This document shows positions 13,011-24,169 of a stretch of 64,000 nt of DNA, one piece after another. The stretch lies in contig NC_087074.1 in assembly GCF_026151205.1 (NCBI RefSeq), positions 4,278,001 to 4,342,000 of the forward strand, read 5' to 3'. Under the pieces are notes generated by a model. The model saw only the letters and a list, made by a program, of their open reading frames with translations. It was not told the DNA's origin and searched no databases. Within the stretch, counting starts at the first letter, position 1. Each line of letters begins with the position of its first letter. Origin of the DNA: Bolinopsis microptera (Eukaryota; Ctenophora; Tentaculata; Lobata; Bolinopsidae). A program made the translations under genes and the position numbers.

Positions 13011-13600
13011 TGTCCCCTAAACTAATTATGTACGTCTTAAGGAGAGATCAGAGACGTCGTAATTCTTGTTATCTATGATAATTATTTCTGAAGGAGTAGA
13101 ATCAATTATCTTAACACCCCTTCACAAACTGACCTCCGATCATAAACAGTGCATATTTTCTATACTATTTAATATTTGTCCAGCTTCTTGAGTGAAGTAG
13201 ACCAGGACGGAGACACCTCCACCTGTCTACTCATAGAGAGCTGCTAGGGTCTGAAACCCCCACCATTACAACTCCCACTTGTTCCATAAGTTGATCCTAT
13301 CTGGGATCACGTGGTCATTCCAGACTTGAGTACCCCGCGGGAACCCCAATTTAGGGTGCCATCCGTGGCTGTAAACCCTTATAGTGGTGCTTATGGAGGG
13401 CAGCTCGACTTCTAGCAGACCTCCCTTCAGTTACTGCAGTCTAGCTTAATGAAAATTGGTCATACGGCAGATGTTTCACGATAATTTAGATTATTCTCAA
13501 TAGCTGCCCTAGAGGACGAATTGTTATATTCTATATGGAAGGAGGGCTTTCCTTTATCGCACACATTTTGTTGTAGATTTTGCTGGTTTGTGTTACCTAA

Positions 13601-13949
13601 TGAAAATCTTGTTGCGGCCATTTTACGACGAATTCAAAATATTCTCATCACTGTTTGTGGGAGTTTCTTTCCGTTTTACCTTTGCTCTAATGAAAGAAAT
13701 TACCCGAAAGTCTGGATCATTTTGGTCGAACGAGTTGGTTAAGTAGCGATTTTTCATCTATTAGTAATAGAAAAATGAAAATCTGTTACGGCCATTTTAC
13801 GACGAATTCAAAATATTCTCATCACTGTTTGTGGGAGTTTCTTTCCGTTTTACCTTTGCTCTAATGAGACAAATTACCCGAAAGTCTGGATCATTTTGGT
13901 CGAAAGAGTTGGTTAAGTAGCGATTTTTCATCTATTAGTAATAGAAAAA
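13601..13949. repeat. 175-bp tandem duplication
   Basis: Two nearly identical copies (13601-13775 and 13776-13949) beginning TGAAAATCT and ending in GTAATAGAAAAA. Only a handful of substitutions and a one-base deletion separate them, which suggests a fairly recent duplication of non-coding DNA. Confidence 0.9.
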
Positions 13950-15507
13950 GCCCAAAATATGCTGAGGAATAAACCAAGCTGTATAAGCCTAAGTGACTCT
14001 ATAGTCTATAAATTAGTATAATGGCTTGTATGCCGTCTACGTAAGCTTACCCCGTCTTAGACAACTCATAACATCAAGTGATTTAGATCTGCTAAATTCT
14101 CAACTTCGACCAAATTTTCAGTCCGGCGTCGGGAAATTTCTGCCGATATGCACAATGATCTGTGATGTTCTTACTTCTTAGTCACTTAGTCAATATTAAA
14201 TAAAGTTTGCTGGTAATTATTTACACAACAAAAGCTCTACACATTCTAACCCTTACTTAAATTTCAATCCTTGTCCAAATCCAAAAGATGTTATGTGATT
14301 ACGTTTCATTTGTTTGATTCATAAAATATGTTCATTGCAGGAAGGGTTAAGGTTAGGTCAGTAGGACCCTTCCCAGGATGATATAAGATATTTCGTCAAC
14401 AGTTTGTGCAGTCATAGAATGAACAGTGCTAATCTATATATTAGAGCCTCATTATATCGATGGTATTTACGAGTGTTAATAGATTAATTTCCACTGCCAA
14501 TTCTTTTCCACCCCTCCTGACGAGGTCAGGCTGTACCTACAGCCAAATATCATGTCATGTTCGTTAAATTCAGCCAATCGAGGTTCAAACCCAAAGTTAG
14601 TGGACGAATGACTATAACGGTTATCGGGTATTATATCAGAAGCTCCGAACGTACGGTTCATTTTATCAAATACAGTCCCAGCCTCAGTGATCTATTTATC
14701 ATGAGGTATATTATCCGTTTTGAAAGGTCCATTGTGCGATGTCCGTTCTGTGAACTTGGCTGTAATTTGTTCCAATCTGGTCCTCTCTTAGAGTGAGAAC
14801 GTTTCTGATCTGTTCGAAATCAGTAGCCGTAACACAAACCCATTGCAACGAACTTTGTACGCCAACCATAGGAACGTGATTTCATCATTTGAGTTCATGA
14901 ATTCACATGGAAAATTTTATACTCGCACGGAGTTTAAATTCCTTGTTCTATTTTCGAGGTTTATCCATGTACATATTTGATGAGGAGACATCCTTGTCAG
15001 GTCATTGATTGAATAGGAAAAACCTATGACTACTCTATTTGTTTAGATTGGCTATCAACCAGGGTTATTCAAACTAATCGGATCATGAAAATGAAGGGGC
15101 CCTAGGTAATCGGATCACATTTTAGACTAGGTTCGGGCACATTCGATTGAATCACCGGAGGGGAGAAAATACGAGCATATGGCTTCATCACTATAACCCT
15201 AACAGCAGCAGAGAGAAGGTAGCATAACTCGATTTGAAAATAATAGAAATCGCATTACAAATGCGACTAGCCGAGCATTTCAGGTCCAAAAGAAAGGCTG
15301 AAGATGTCGAATCGGGGGAATAGGGGGCCCCCTTTCACCCATCTGTTAGCTACTAAAGAGCTGGTGGACGGGAAAATATTCTCTAGCCCCCGGATCTCTC
15401 TCAGGTGGCTCTGAGGCTAGCTGAGCGACCCAGTTCATTAGGTTCTCTTAATTCAAATAACCTTGTGCCTATTGTTTTGCGAGTCCACCTCTGGACTTTT
15501 TACTGAA

Positions 15508-15548
15508 CACGTGGTCCCGCCGGTCACGTGTACCCCAAATTATAAATA
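15508..15548 (+). promoter_or_regulatory. Promoter-like block: two CACGTG E-boxes and a TATA box
   Basis: CACGTG at 15508-15513 and at 15525-15530 is followed by a good TATA box (TATAAATA at 15541). Spacing and orientation fit a plus-strand core promoter with initiation around 15570. The next plus-strand gene is the Frizzled-like receptor, whose first coding exon begins directly after a splice acceptor, so an upstream untranslated exon is expected. Linking the two is inference. Confidence 0.35.
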
Positions 15549-17011
15549 CCGTCTACAAATTGGGAGGCCGTTTGACACGGATTGGTCGGGGTAGGAGAGA
15601 TTTGTTATAGTCTTGACTCCTCCAGCCCACTATCTGCCGGGCTCTGTCTCCTCTGTTTAAAACTTAACACTGCGCAGTTTCAAGTTTCTCCGCCAATGTT
15701 GTGCTCACTCTTAAACGCTTGCTGTGAGTGTATGTGCCCAGTGTGTATCAACTTTTGTAGACGAATTAGTTTCGGGCGGCAGTTTGTGGCTTCTTCATCC
15801 CCCTACTTCGACCCGTTCCCCATGTCTCCCACTCCATGGCCGTTTAACCCGTCTCACATTTCGACAGGGTGACTCCAGTCAGCTCAACACAGACCATTTT
15901 AATTTCGCCTGCTTGATCAAATCGATAACAATTCAACTCTCCGCGTCAGCATTTTGGCCGTTGATTATTTTCCGTTCCCTGGCAGACAGGAATTTGTTGT
16001 GATTTATATTGATTGTTATCTTGCTGCTGTACTAATTAAGTAGGTAGGGTGCTACTCTTAGCACTCCTAAGTCTGCACCGCACACCCTTAGTCATGTATC
16101 AAGTTCCCTCCGTTACTGGATTCCTGTTATGGCAGTTGGAAAATACAACGATATCATACCCATGTATAGTAAAAATAATTATGTTCTCCAATTTATTTTA
16201 ATCTGGTGTATTAACTCATGAACGTCTTTCTTCCCCTAAGTTTTAATAGTTTTGCTTACCTCATATTATGAGTGAAAACTTTTAAAAGGGATTAAGTTTG
16301 AATATGTCGAAGTTCTGAATTGTTAAACGTTGCAGCTTATGCCGTATGGCGAACTTTTGGAAAACTGTTTCGCCATATTTTTTAAAATCAAGCAAATATT
16401 CCCATATCATTATCCATTAATTCATTGTCGCCATTTCTACGACGGACGTGATCGCATGTAGTTTCAACTCACCAAACTCTGTGTTCTACTTGCTGCAGCA
16501 GCTGTTCGCGGTCTAGCTACCTGCATTTCGAATTGCCGGACCGGAGAGAGCCGCCTATTGTCGAGCTAACTCGCCCCAAGTAAGCTGCCTTATTGAAGCA
16601 TGGTAGAAGGCTGGCTCTGTAACTAATGATCCGGATGATTAATAGCGACATGATCAGACTTCAGAATATACCACCATTATTAGATTATCCCTCATCGTAT
16701 GTCGCTGAATTTACAGGGGCGCTCTCGGGGGTCATGTGCCCAACAACAGGTGGGACACATGTACGAGATAAAATTAGAGGGCCTGATAGCATGAGAGGAG
16801 AGGGCTCCCAGAGCCTGGGGTCCCCTCACCTAGTTTACATGAGACGCTACTGGTCCTTCACCCAAGTTCGTAGTAATCGCATTAGATGGGCCGGTCGCTC
16901 TGAAAATAAGTGTATATGTGTAGGTGTCAGGGTGTATATCTATGTGAGGCACATATTATTCTGGGCCCCAGGAGGGTATACTGTAATACTATATTTTAAT
17001 GCAGGACAACC

Positions 17012-17030
17012 CGAGAGAGAGAGAGAGAGA
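17012..17030. repeat. (GA)n microsatellite
   Basis: A short GAGAGA run inside non-coding DNA. A second simple repeat, alternating TA, lies near 17681-17702. Confidence 0.8.
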
Positions 17031-18382
17031 TGCACCTGGTCAAGCTCCGTTGCTACCGTCAGACCCCGCTCTACTGACTCTCTTTGTGTATTGGACCCTA
17101 CCACCTGTCTTTTACCGTGCTAGATTTAGCCCTCTCGCGGTCTCGCGTAAACCTATTTGGGCGGTATTACCACGGATTCTGTGATAGCTGAGTGTTTTCT
17201 GTTTTCTTTCACAAAACGTTCTCTGTGACCAGGCCGGTTGCCAGCTGAGCAGGAGATTAGTTTTGCCGGACAATTGGCGGGAGGTGGGGTCGGACAATGG
17301 ACCGTAACAGGTGGTCCGCCTGTTTGACTAATTCGGCAGTTCGATCTTTAGTTGCTCGCTTTGTTCTAATCATCTCGACCGTTGTCAGATCATGTCAGAT
17401 CCATCTCATATTTAGATCACTGGTTATTCGTCCCCTAAGCGACGGTATTAGCGTTATTAGTTAGGGAATAATGCAAAATGTCTGGGAAAAAATTTGCGAC
17501 AAGCTGATTTTTACAGGAATGTGTTGTCCATAGTGTCAGGAACCACCCCAAAGAGTTTCCAATCTGGATCTGTTGAGCAAAAAAAGTTACAGCCAATTTT
17601 CTTCAGGCGCGTATGTCAGCCTGAGGACCGCACTTGAAAAACTTGTAACTATCGTAATAAAGACCCCCAGGAGCACCATTATATATATATTATATATATA
17701 TTGTTCGTGTTATTCAGTTCTGTTAGAGAGGGCCAGGTTACACGGTCGACTGCGCATTAGAAAGTTACTTCTTTACCACGACACCGTCTGGACCGTGTAA
17801 TCTAATTTGTTTCAGACCTGGCTGCTATCTCATGTGCCACGTACTTAATTTTGTGGGCCCAAACAATGCAGTGTTCATGACGCTTCCTGACACTTTCATT
17901 GTTCGGTGATTAAGAGTTGCCGGCTGCCGCCTTTCCTGAGCAATTTACTAAACTCCAGTGGTATTCCGCCGTGTCGCGGAGGCAGGACCCGTCTACTGTG
18001 GAGTGTAGCAGTATTTTGAATTGTAACAGTTTTTGTAATTACCTTCAGTAGTCTGTAGTCGACAAGAATTGTTTCAATTTGGATTTCTCTGACACCTTTG
18101 TTCGCTTGATGTGGATGTCTTACAACCAATGGTCTATGCTAATTCATGTTCGAGAAGGAATAATTCATGTTGTGTGATAATCACGTATTCCCCGCAGAAC
18201 AGGGAAAGACCGACTCTTGTCGGTATTCCCCGACAATTATCCTTATTGCCTGACAAATTCAAGGGAAACCCACAAACTGCCCGTCTTTTCACCCACTCTC
18301 ACACCTGAACCCATACTACTTTCCCATGTCTCCTGGAGCTAGCGCTAACACTAACCATTACATATTGTTACAGTATAATGTC

Positions 18383-20246
18383 ATGAATGTTTTGTTGTGG
18401 TGCACGATTGTGGCGTCACTGTACACCACTGGATCTGGATACTACTCTCAGCCGATCTGCAATCCCACGCTGGGGTACTGCGCCAAGTTTTTCAACATGA
18501 CCAAGCTGCCGAACAAGTTCAACGAGGATAGTTACGCTCGGGTCGTCAGTAAGTTGTTTTCTTTTTCAGTACGTGTTTCCTAGCCTTGAAACTCTACCCA
18601 ATGTTATTATTTGTCCAAACTCTTGGTGGTCCCATGAGAAATCATTATTGGAATTTTAGTCACTATCCCAGTTATATAGTATCCCATTTACTGATCAGCC
18701 CCTCCCTTCAGAGATACAGATGCACTATGCAGACATAGCTACCAGCGAGTGCCACCCCTACGTTGACCTCATGATCTGCTCTACCCTCTTCCCTGCCTGT
18801 ACCGGCGGCTACGATATCACCCTACCGTGTTACGACTTCTGCGAGGAGGTAAAAACATCTTGTGGTCCATTCATCAAGAAAGCCAGGATACCATGGCCGT
18901 TCTACTTCGAATGCCTTGATCTGCCGAGGAAAAAGAGGGGCAGGTTCTGCATAGACGAGAAGTTCACTCTGGCTGACCTGGAGAAGATAAAACCACCCAA
19001 ACCTCCAGTTCAGCAAGTTGAGCAGGAAGAAGAGAAGAAGACGGACCCAGTGGTCGAAGACAGAGATCTCTCTATCTCCACCCCCTGGTCGGGAATCTAC
19101 ACCAATGATCCAGAAATCAAGAACTGGGGTCTCGAGCTGGTAACCACTCCTGTTGCTAGCAGGAAGGATATCAGAGAATACGAGGAGTGCTCCGAGCCGA
19201 TACTCTTCTCGGTTTCTGAACAAAACACCACTCGAGTCTGGATCATGGCATGGTCAAGCATTGCACTCTCACTCTCCTTCGTCATGCTCTTCGTCGTGAC
19301 ATCACACGGAAAAGTCAACAAACCAGAGAATATCATCGTCATCATCTGCTTCTGTTTCCTCTTCCAAGCAGCCGGCTTCCTCCTGTCTGTCATGGTTCCC
19401 CAGTCCCCCTTCAAGTGTTCCATCGTGGAGAAGCCTGGAGACCCGATCTACTTGAAAACCAACAGTCCCTCTCCTACCTGCTACCTCACCTTCACTGCCA
19501 CTTACTTCAGCGGACTAGCAGCTAATCTGTGGTGGGTGACCCTCAACCTCCTCTGGTTCCTGATGCTTGGGATGAACTGGAGCAGTGACGGCAGCATCTT
19601 CAAAGTGTTCCGGTACCTGCATCTTGTGATCGGTGGACTAGCTGGAGGTCTCACCATCACGATCCTGGCTGTTGGAGCAGTGGAGGGTGATGATCTATCC
19701 GGTGGGTGTATGGCCGGTGGAGTACACCCCGAGAACCTAGCAACCTACGATCTGACACCTAACTGTGTGCTCCTCAGTATAGGTGGGGTGGTCCTCCTCT
19801 GTGGAACTTACACTCTCGTCAAGATCTCCAGGATTGACGGCTACAGACTGACCCACGATATACCAGTTCAGCGCCTGAAGAACACAGCTATATTCTCCTA
19901 CGGCTACCTTCTCATCTCTCTCATTAAAACACTCTGTCAGTTCTACGAACTAACCTACCGTTCAGATTGGTACAAAAACTGTGACCCTAACATCAAAACA
20001 AACTATACCAGCCTAGAGCTGAACAATCTCACTCACACAGACAATAGCACAGCAGGTATCCTCGACAACAATTCGTCTTGCGGGCCTGATGTGCGAATAT
20101 TTATTACGAAATATACTTGTTATCTATTGTTACCTATTTTAGTTTCGTGTCATTTGAAGAACACTGTTAGTATTTTGGACATTATTAAACGGCTTGTACC
20201 GCTTGCAAAAGGGTACACTCACAGATCCGGAGAAACGAAAGTTTAA
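18383..20246 (+). CDS. Frizzled-family seven-transmembrane receptor
   Basis: Two coding exons (18383-18548 and 18712-20246) join in phase 1 across a 163-bp intron with GTAAGT donor and TTCAG acceptor, giving 566 residues. Residues 1-19 form a signal peptide. Residues 26-135 form a Frizzled cysteine-rich domain with ten cysteines, the conserved N-linked site (FFNMT) and the FPAC and LPCYDFC signatures; this domain binds Wnt in the family. A charged linker follows, then seven hydrophobic segments from about residue 231 with Frizzled hallmarks (LWWVTLNLLWFL, AVEGDDLSGGCMAGG, LLCGTYTLVKIS). After the last segment the usual KTxxxW Dishevelled-binding motif is not intact: the equivalent reads KNTVSILD with no Trp. 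I chose the ATG at 18383 because it opens the signal peptide right after a splice acceptor (TTGTTACAG, ending at 18373). An ATG at 18378 gives only a two-codon upstream frame. Smoothened is less likely from the transmembrane motifs. Confidence 0.92.
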
Positions 20247-21017
20247 AATATATCCTTGTGTTTGGTTTTTTGTCTGCTTTAAATTTGAATGTTTTCATCA
20301 AATTTTAAAATTTGATCTACATTAGATCTGAATTATTCACGAATTATTATTGAAGGATTTATCGTTAAATACGCTTTGCTTATTTTAGCACCTACATCTT
20401 TATGAAAAAGAGAAAAGTGATCATCGAGCCAATGGACCAAAAAATTAAAGCGACGAGTCATGTTTATTGTAAAATGTCAAGTACGAATCAAAATACAAAC
20501 ACCAAAGGTCAATATTTTGACCGACGGCTGGTCAAAAAGCGGGTAACAAAAACGGTCCAGGAAATGGCTTATTAAATTAGCCGCGGCAGTATCGTCAATG
20601 TTTACAACCCGGTCTCAACTCTCAATGAATATTACTTATTGGCACGGACTCCACCGAGAGTGCGAAGTTCAACTGAAGCTGCAAACTTTTAGGGGATCAG
20701 TAATTCGATTCCGAACTCCAGAAACTCTGTTTGCCTTCAAATTTACCGGCAATCCAGTAATATGCACGTTCTTTCTCTCTCCCCTCCGTAACTGGACTAT
20801 ATTCAAAACGGTATCCGTATATTGAATATATATATATTGAATATTTCGCACATTACTTTTGTCACTCGTGAGGGTCCTTTATCAGTCCATTGAAGTGTCA
20901 GAAATGTATTGTTGATTGTAGTTTTAAGAAGCCGCGAACGCCGTCCAAAGACCATACTGCTATTGCTAATTCTCTAATTTGTGTTCTGCGCTACTCGCTC
21001 TCAGCTGTCTCCTCAAC
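20247..21017. other. 3' flank of the receptor gene, no gene seen
   Basis: AT-rich DNA with a short TA-rich run near 20822-20840. I saw no canonical AATAAA signal close to the receptor stop codon and no coding exon. Confidence 0.4.
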
Positions 21018-24000
21018 ATGGAGGTAGAACAGGGTAAGTTGGCAAGTCGCCAAGTTCTAGACAAACGGTGCAATGTTAATATGCTGTTAATGTTTCAATT
21101 TGATGCCCATTATATGTCGATTATATTCAATCATTCGGTCATTTGTATTCGATTATCGATGTCTTTTCTTTCGTTATAAAAGAACTTTAGAAGTTTTAAA
21201 AGTGCACCTTTTGCATTTATGCACTGTATGCGTGCCTAACATGTTTTCTGCAACGTGGTAGTGCCACAACTTGTCTGTCGTACCTTATGTGGATTGTGCT
21301 GGTTGATACTTGAGTACTTGGTGATAGATCATGAAATGGCAGTGAAGCTTGTGATCTTTCAGATTGTAGAATGGGATTTCAGATAAAGCGGGTAAAGTCT
21401 AAAATTCTGTTAAATGATTTTAGACAACAACATCTAAATCTTAGTCTTATCGTGATATTAATGATGAATCCAAACTTATCATGTTCTTCCAGACGACCAA
21501 AGGGGCTGTGACCGACTACTTCATCCAATCAGATCCAGCTCCAACATCTTTTCCAAAGTACACAAACGTAAGCTTTTCCTAACCCTTCCCCGGCCTTAGG
21601 ATTCTTACCTGATGTGTGAACGATCCAGTTGGTAGGATAGATGATGATGCAAGCATTGAATCATGGTTTGTTTCAGTAAATTCAATGTCGCACAAAAAGG
21701 AACTCAACTCTTGCCGGAAACTCAGTCTATCGTGTAATATCAACTCTGATTTGTCTCCAAAATGGGAATAATAATAATAAACTTGCAGAAGTTGCACAAG
21801 ATTATTTCTCACGCTGATCACTAGAACTCTCGTGATGATTTGTTACGATTTCGGTGAAGTTGACGTTCAAATTTATCAATACAGACTGATTGGGTTTCCA
21901 ATTGTTTTCCGACTTTACGGTTACCTAATCAAGTGTTAACTGGGTGAAGAATGAAGACGTCGGACAGCCGATCAAGGTGGTGAGGTCCCTACATGTCCAC
22001 AATACTAAATATGTAGAGTGCTCCGGTCCGTCTTCTTGGCTGGGACTTGATGACAATCTCGCAGCCAAGTGCGGCACGCATTCGGGAATAGCTCTCCCTC
22101 AAAACTCCATTCAAAACTACATTTTGAATTACATTAAAAAAACTGAAAAGGATGACGGTAACCATGGGTGACGTTTATTTTTTCTTATGAAATCGAGGTA
22201 CGAACCGGCTGTAGAGAGCACAATAAGGGCCGCAAAATTTATATAATTACTAAATTTGAACACGCCTTGTGAAGTAGGTATTCTCTAATTTGGCTAACCT
22301 GGCAAACCTAGTCGATACATAGTGCAGCTTATTCAACAAGGAATTAAGCATTAAGGGTGGGAGGGTACATGCAAACAAAGCTTCAGTTGATTTTTACTTG
22401 AAACCCAGACTTTGATGCTGCTTACTTTAAAATCTAATAATTATTTAGAATGTACGCCTCCCTTGAAACATGTAGTATGAAATCCCCGCTTAAATTTAGG
22501 ATTTCATTAGCTTTTTTAGCATCATGAAACTAATTGACGATCTTAAATCTAAGTTTCCTCTTTGTTTAGACGCTGAATCACCTGATCTCATTTGGTGTCA
22601 AGTGACTGACATGCTTGTGCCCTGTATTATTTGAGGCTTTTCGATCCACCACGATTCAAATTCGTTACTAAAACCGGTTGCTTAATTCTTCATACAAAGT
22701 GACTTAGTTACTTTAGTAGCTCTTACATGGCTAATTTCCAAATCTAATGGTCCTTTTACTCTCCTACTCCATCAAGTGGTTACCGTCATCTATCGATGGT
22801 GAATTTTATTTAAATTATTATTTTTATTAATTAGTGATGTCAGTTCCAAGCGGGAACAATTCAAATCCTTAAATCAAATTTTAAAACCACTTTTAATGCC
22901 GCTGGAGTGCGTATTATTGCAAATAAGTTTTTAAGTCCACTCAAAAAAACTGAAAACATTTGGTCTTAATGAATTTCAAATTGCTAAGGGACCAGTCGCT
23001 ACTGCTAGTCTTTCAAAGTTCTGAACGACCTGAAGGCCAGGAAAATGTTGCCAGAGACAAAATAGATCAGTATACACACCGGAATTTTCTCAACATTTAA
23101 AAGATATTTTCAAGAGATATTGCTAATGACAATGGAAGATATTGTATCATAGTGGGAATAAAAATGTTGCCTATTATTATACCCGAATACCAGATTTATC
23201 AAGAATTCTACGAATTCAACTTAATTGCTTCTAGTTTCTACCCCACGAGTTGTTAGCAGCAGTAATGTAACATATTATTACATAATATATAACTTGTTAG
23301 AAGCTACAAACACTTGTTCAACACTGTTGATGTGTTAATATATAACACTGTAAAAAGTAAAGATCATAATTAGTTTCAATAATAACTTGACTTACTGACT
23401 GGTAACTGTGCTTCATTTTTCAGACTTATAAATTTATATCTACCGAGACTTTGGCAAATGTGAGCTCTAACAATATCATATCGGCATTTACATTTTTCGA
23501 AACGTTTCTTACATTTTTTAACATCCGGCAATGATATAAACTAAAATTACTGAGTATCAAGCAAAGTGCTTGAATTAGTGGAACCAAATCGAAATAAGCT
23601 GCGCAAGAAGCATTAAGTATGCAAAAGTTCTTTGAAGCACACGTAATTTTTTGGCTTAACTCCAGCTTACCGCGTTTTACTGACACATTTCATATGTTTT
23701 ACACCTGTGCACCAGGCACCTACTTATTTTGACCTTTTTGACGCCTCCGGTGACGGTCATGTCATGCTTTCCAACACACAGCTTTAATAATAATACAGCA
23801 TTTTTTGCAGATTCGGAGTTAAGAGATAATTTTAACGTCTATGAGGCGGTTAGTTGTGCGGGTTCCTTGAAGACAAGATCCCAAAATAAAACAGCACCAA
23901 CGATGTCGACCGACTCAGGTATAAACTTACATAATATATTATAGAGTGATCTATTTAAAAACAGCTTTTCAAATGTTCAATTTTTGTATCAAATTAAGGA

Positions 24001-24169
24001 AAAAAATTTTACAATCTTAGAATGTTACCCGCTACGAAAGTTTATTTCCCTGCTTCCAGGTTACAGTGAGGGAAATGATCAGAAGCTGATGAGACCTCGC
24101 TCAGTTCCCTGAATAGGCAGAATTCAGCAGCATCTAGCACCGGATCTGTATTTAGCACGGGGTCTCATG
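21018..24169 (+). CDS. Four candidate small exons, possibly an alternative 5' part of the LIM-CAP gene
   Basis: Four segments have splice signals and consistent phase. They are 21018-21033 (ATG, encoding MEVEQ, donor GTAAGT), 21493-21567 (acceptor CTTCCAG, donor GTAAGC), 23811-23918 (acceptor TTTTTTGCAG, donor GTATAA) and 24060- or 24083-24169 (donor GTTAGT). Joined in phase 1 they give a Ser/Thr-rich, unstructured sequence including DDQRGCDRLLHPIRSS and SELRDNFNVYEAVSCAG. The last exon is ambiguous. Its strong acceptor at 24060 leads to a stop (RSVP), while a weaker AG at 24083 keeps the frame open through SLNRQNSAASSTGSVFSTG and ends in the phase accepted by the LIM-CAP exon at 27398. This could therefore be an alternative first part of that gene or a short separate gene. 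No domain is recognised. Confidence 0.35.

Noticed and set aside
12772-13020. Frames encoding SITELV (plus) and SSVIET (minus) repeats
   Set aside because: They arise from an 18-bp minisatellite whose length is divisible by three. No flanking coding sequence supports either strand.
14557-14602. Possible tRNA B-box (GGTTCAAACCC) near 14581
   Set aside because: No acceptor-stem pairing or A-box could be placed at the right distance on either strand.
16626-17123. A 165-residue plus-strand frame before the Frizzled gene
   Set aside because: It crosses a GA microsatellite and has no recognisable domain or matching splice context.
18822-19525. Three open frames overlapping the Frizzled coding exon
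   Set aside because: They are shadows of a strongly supported coding frame.
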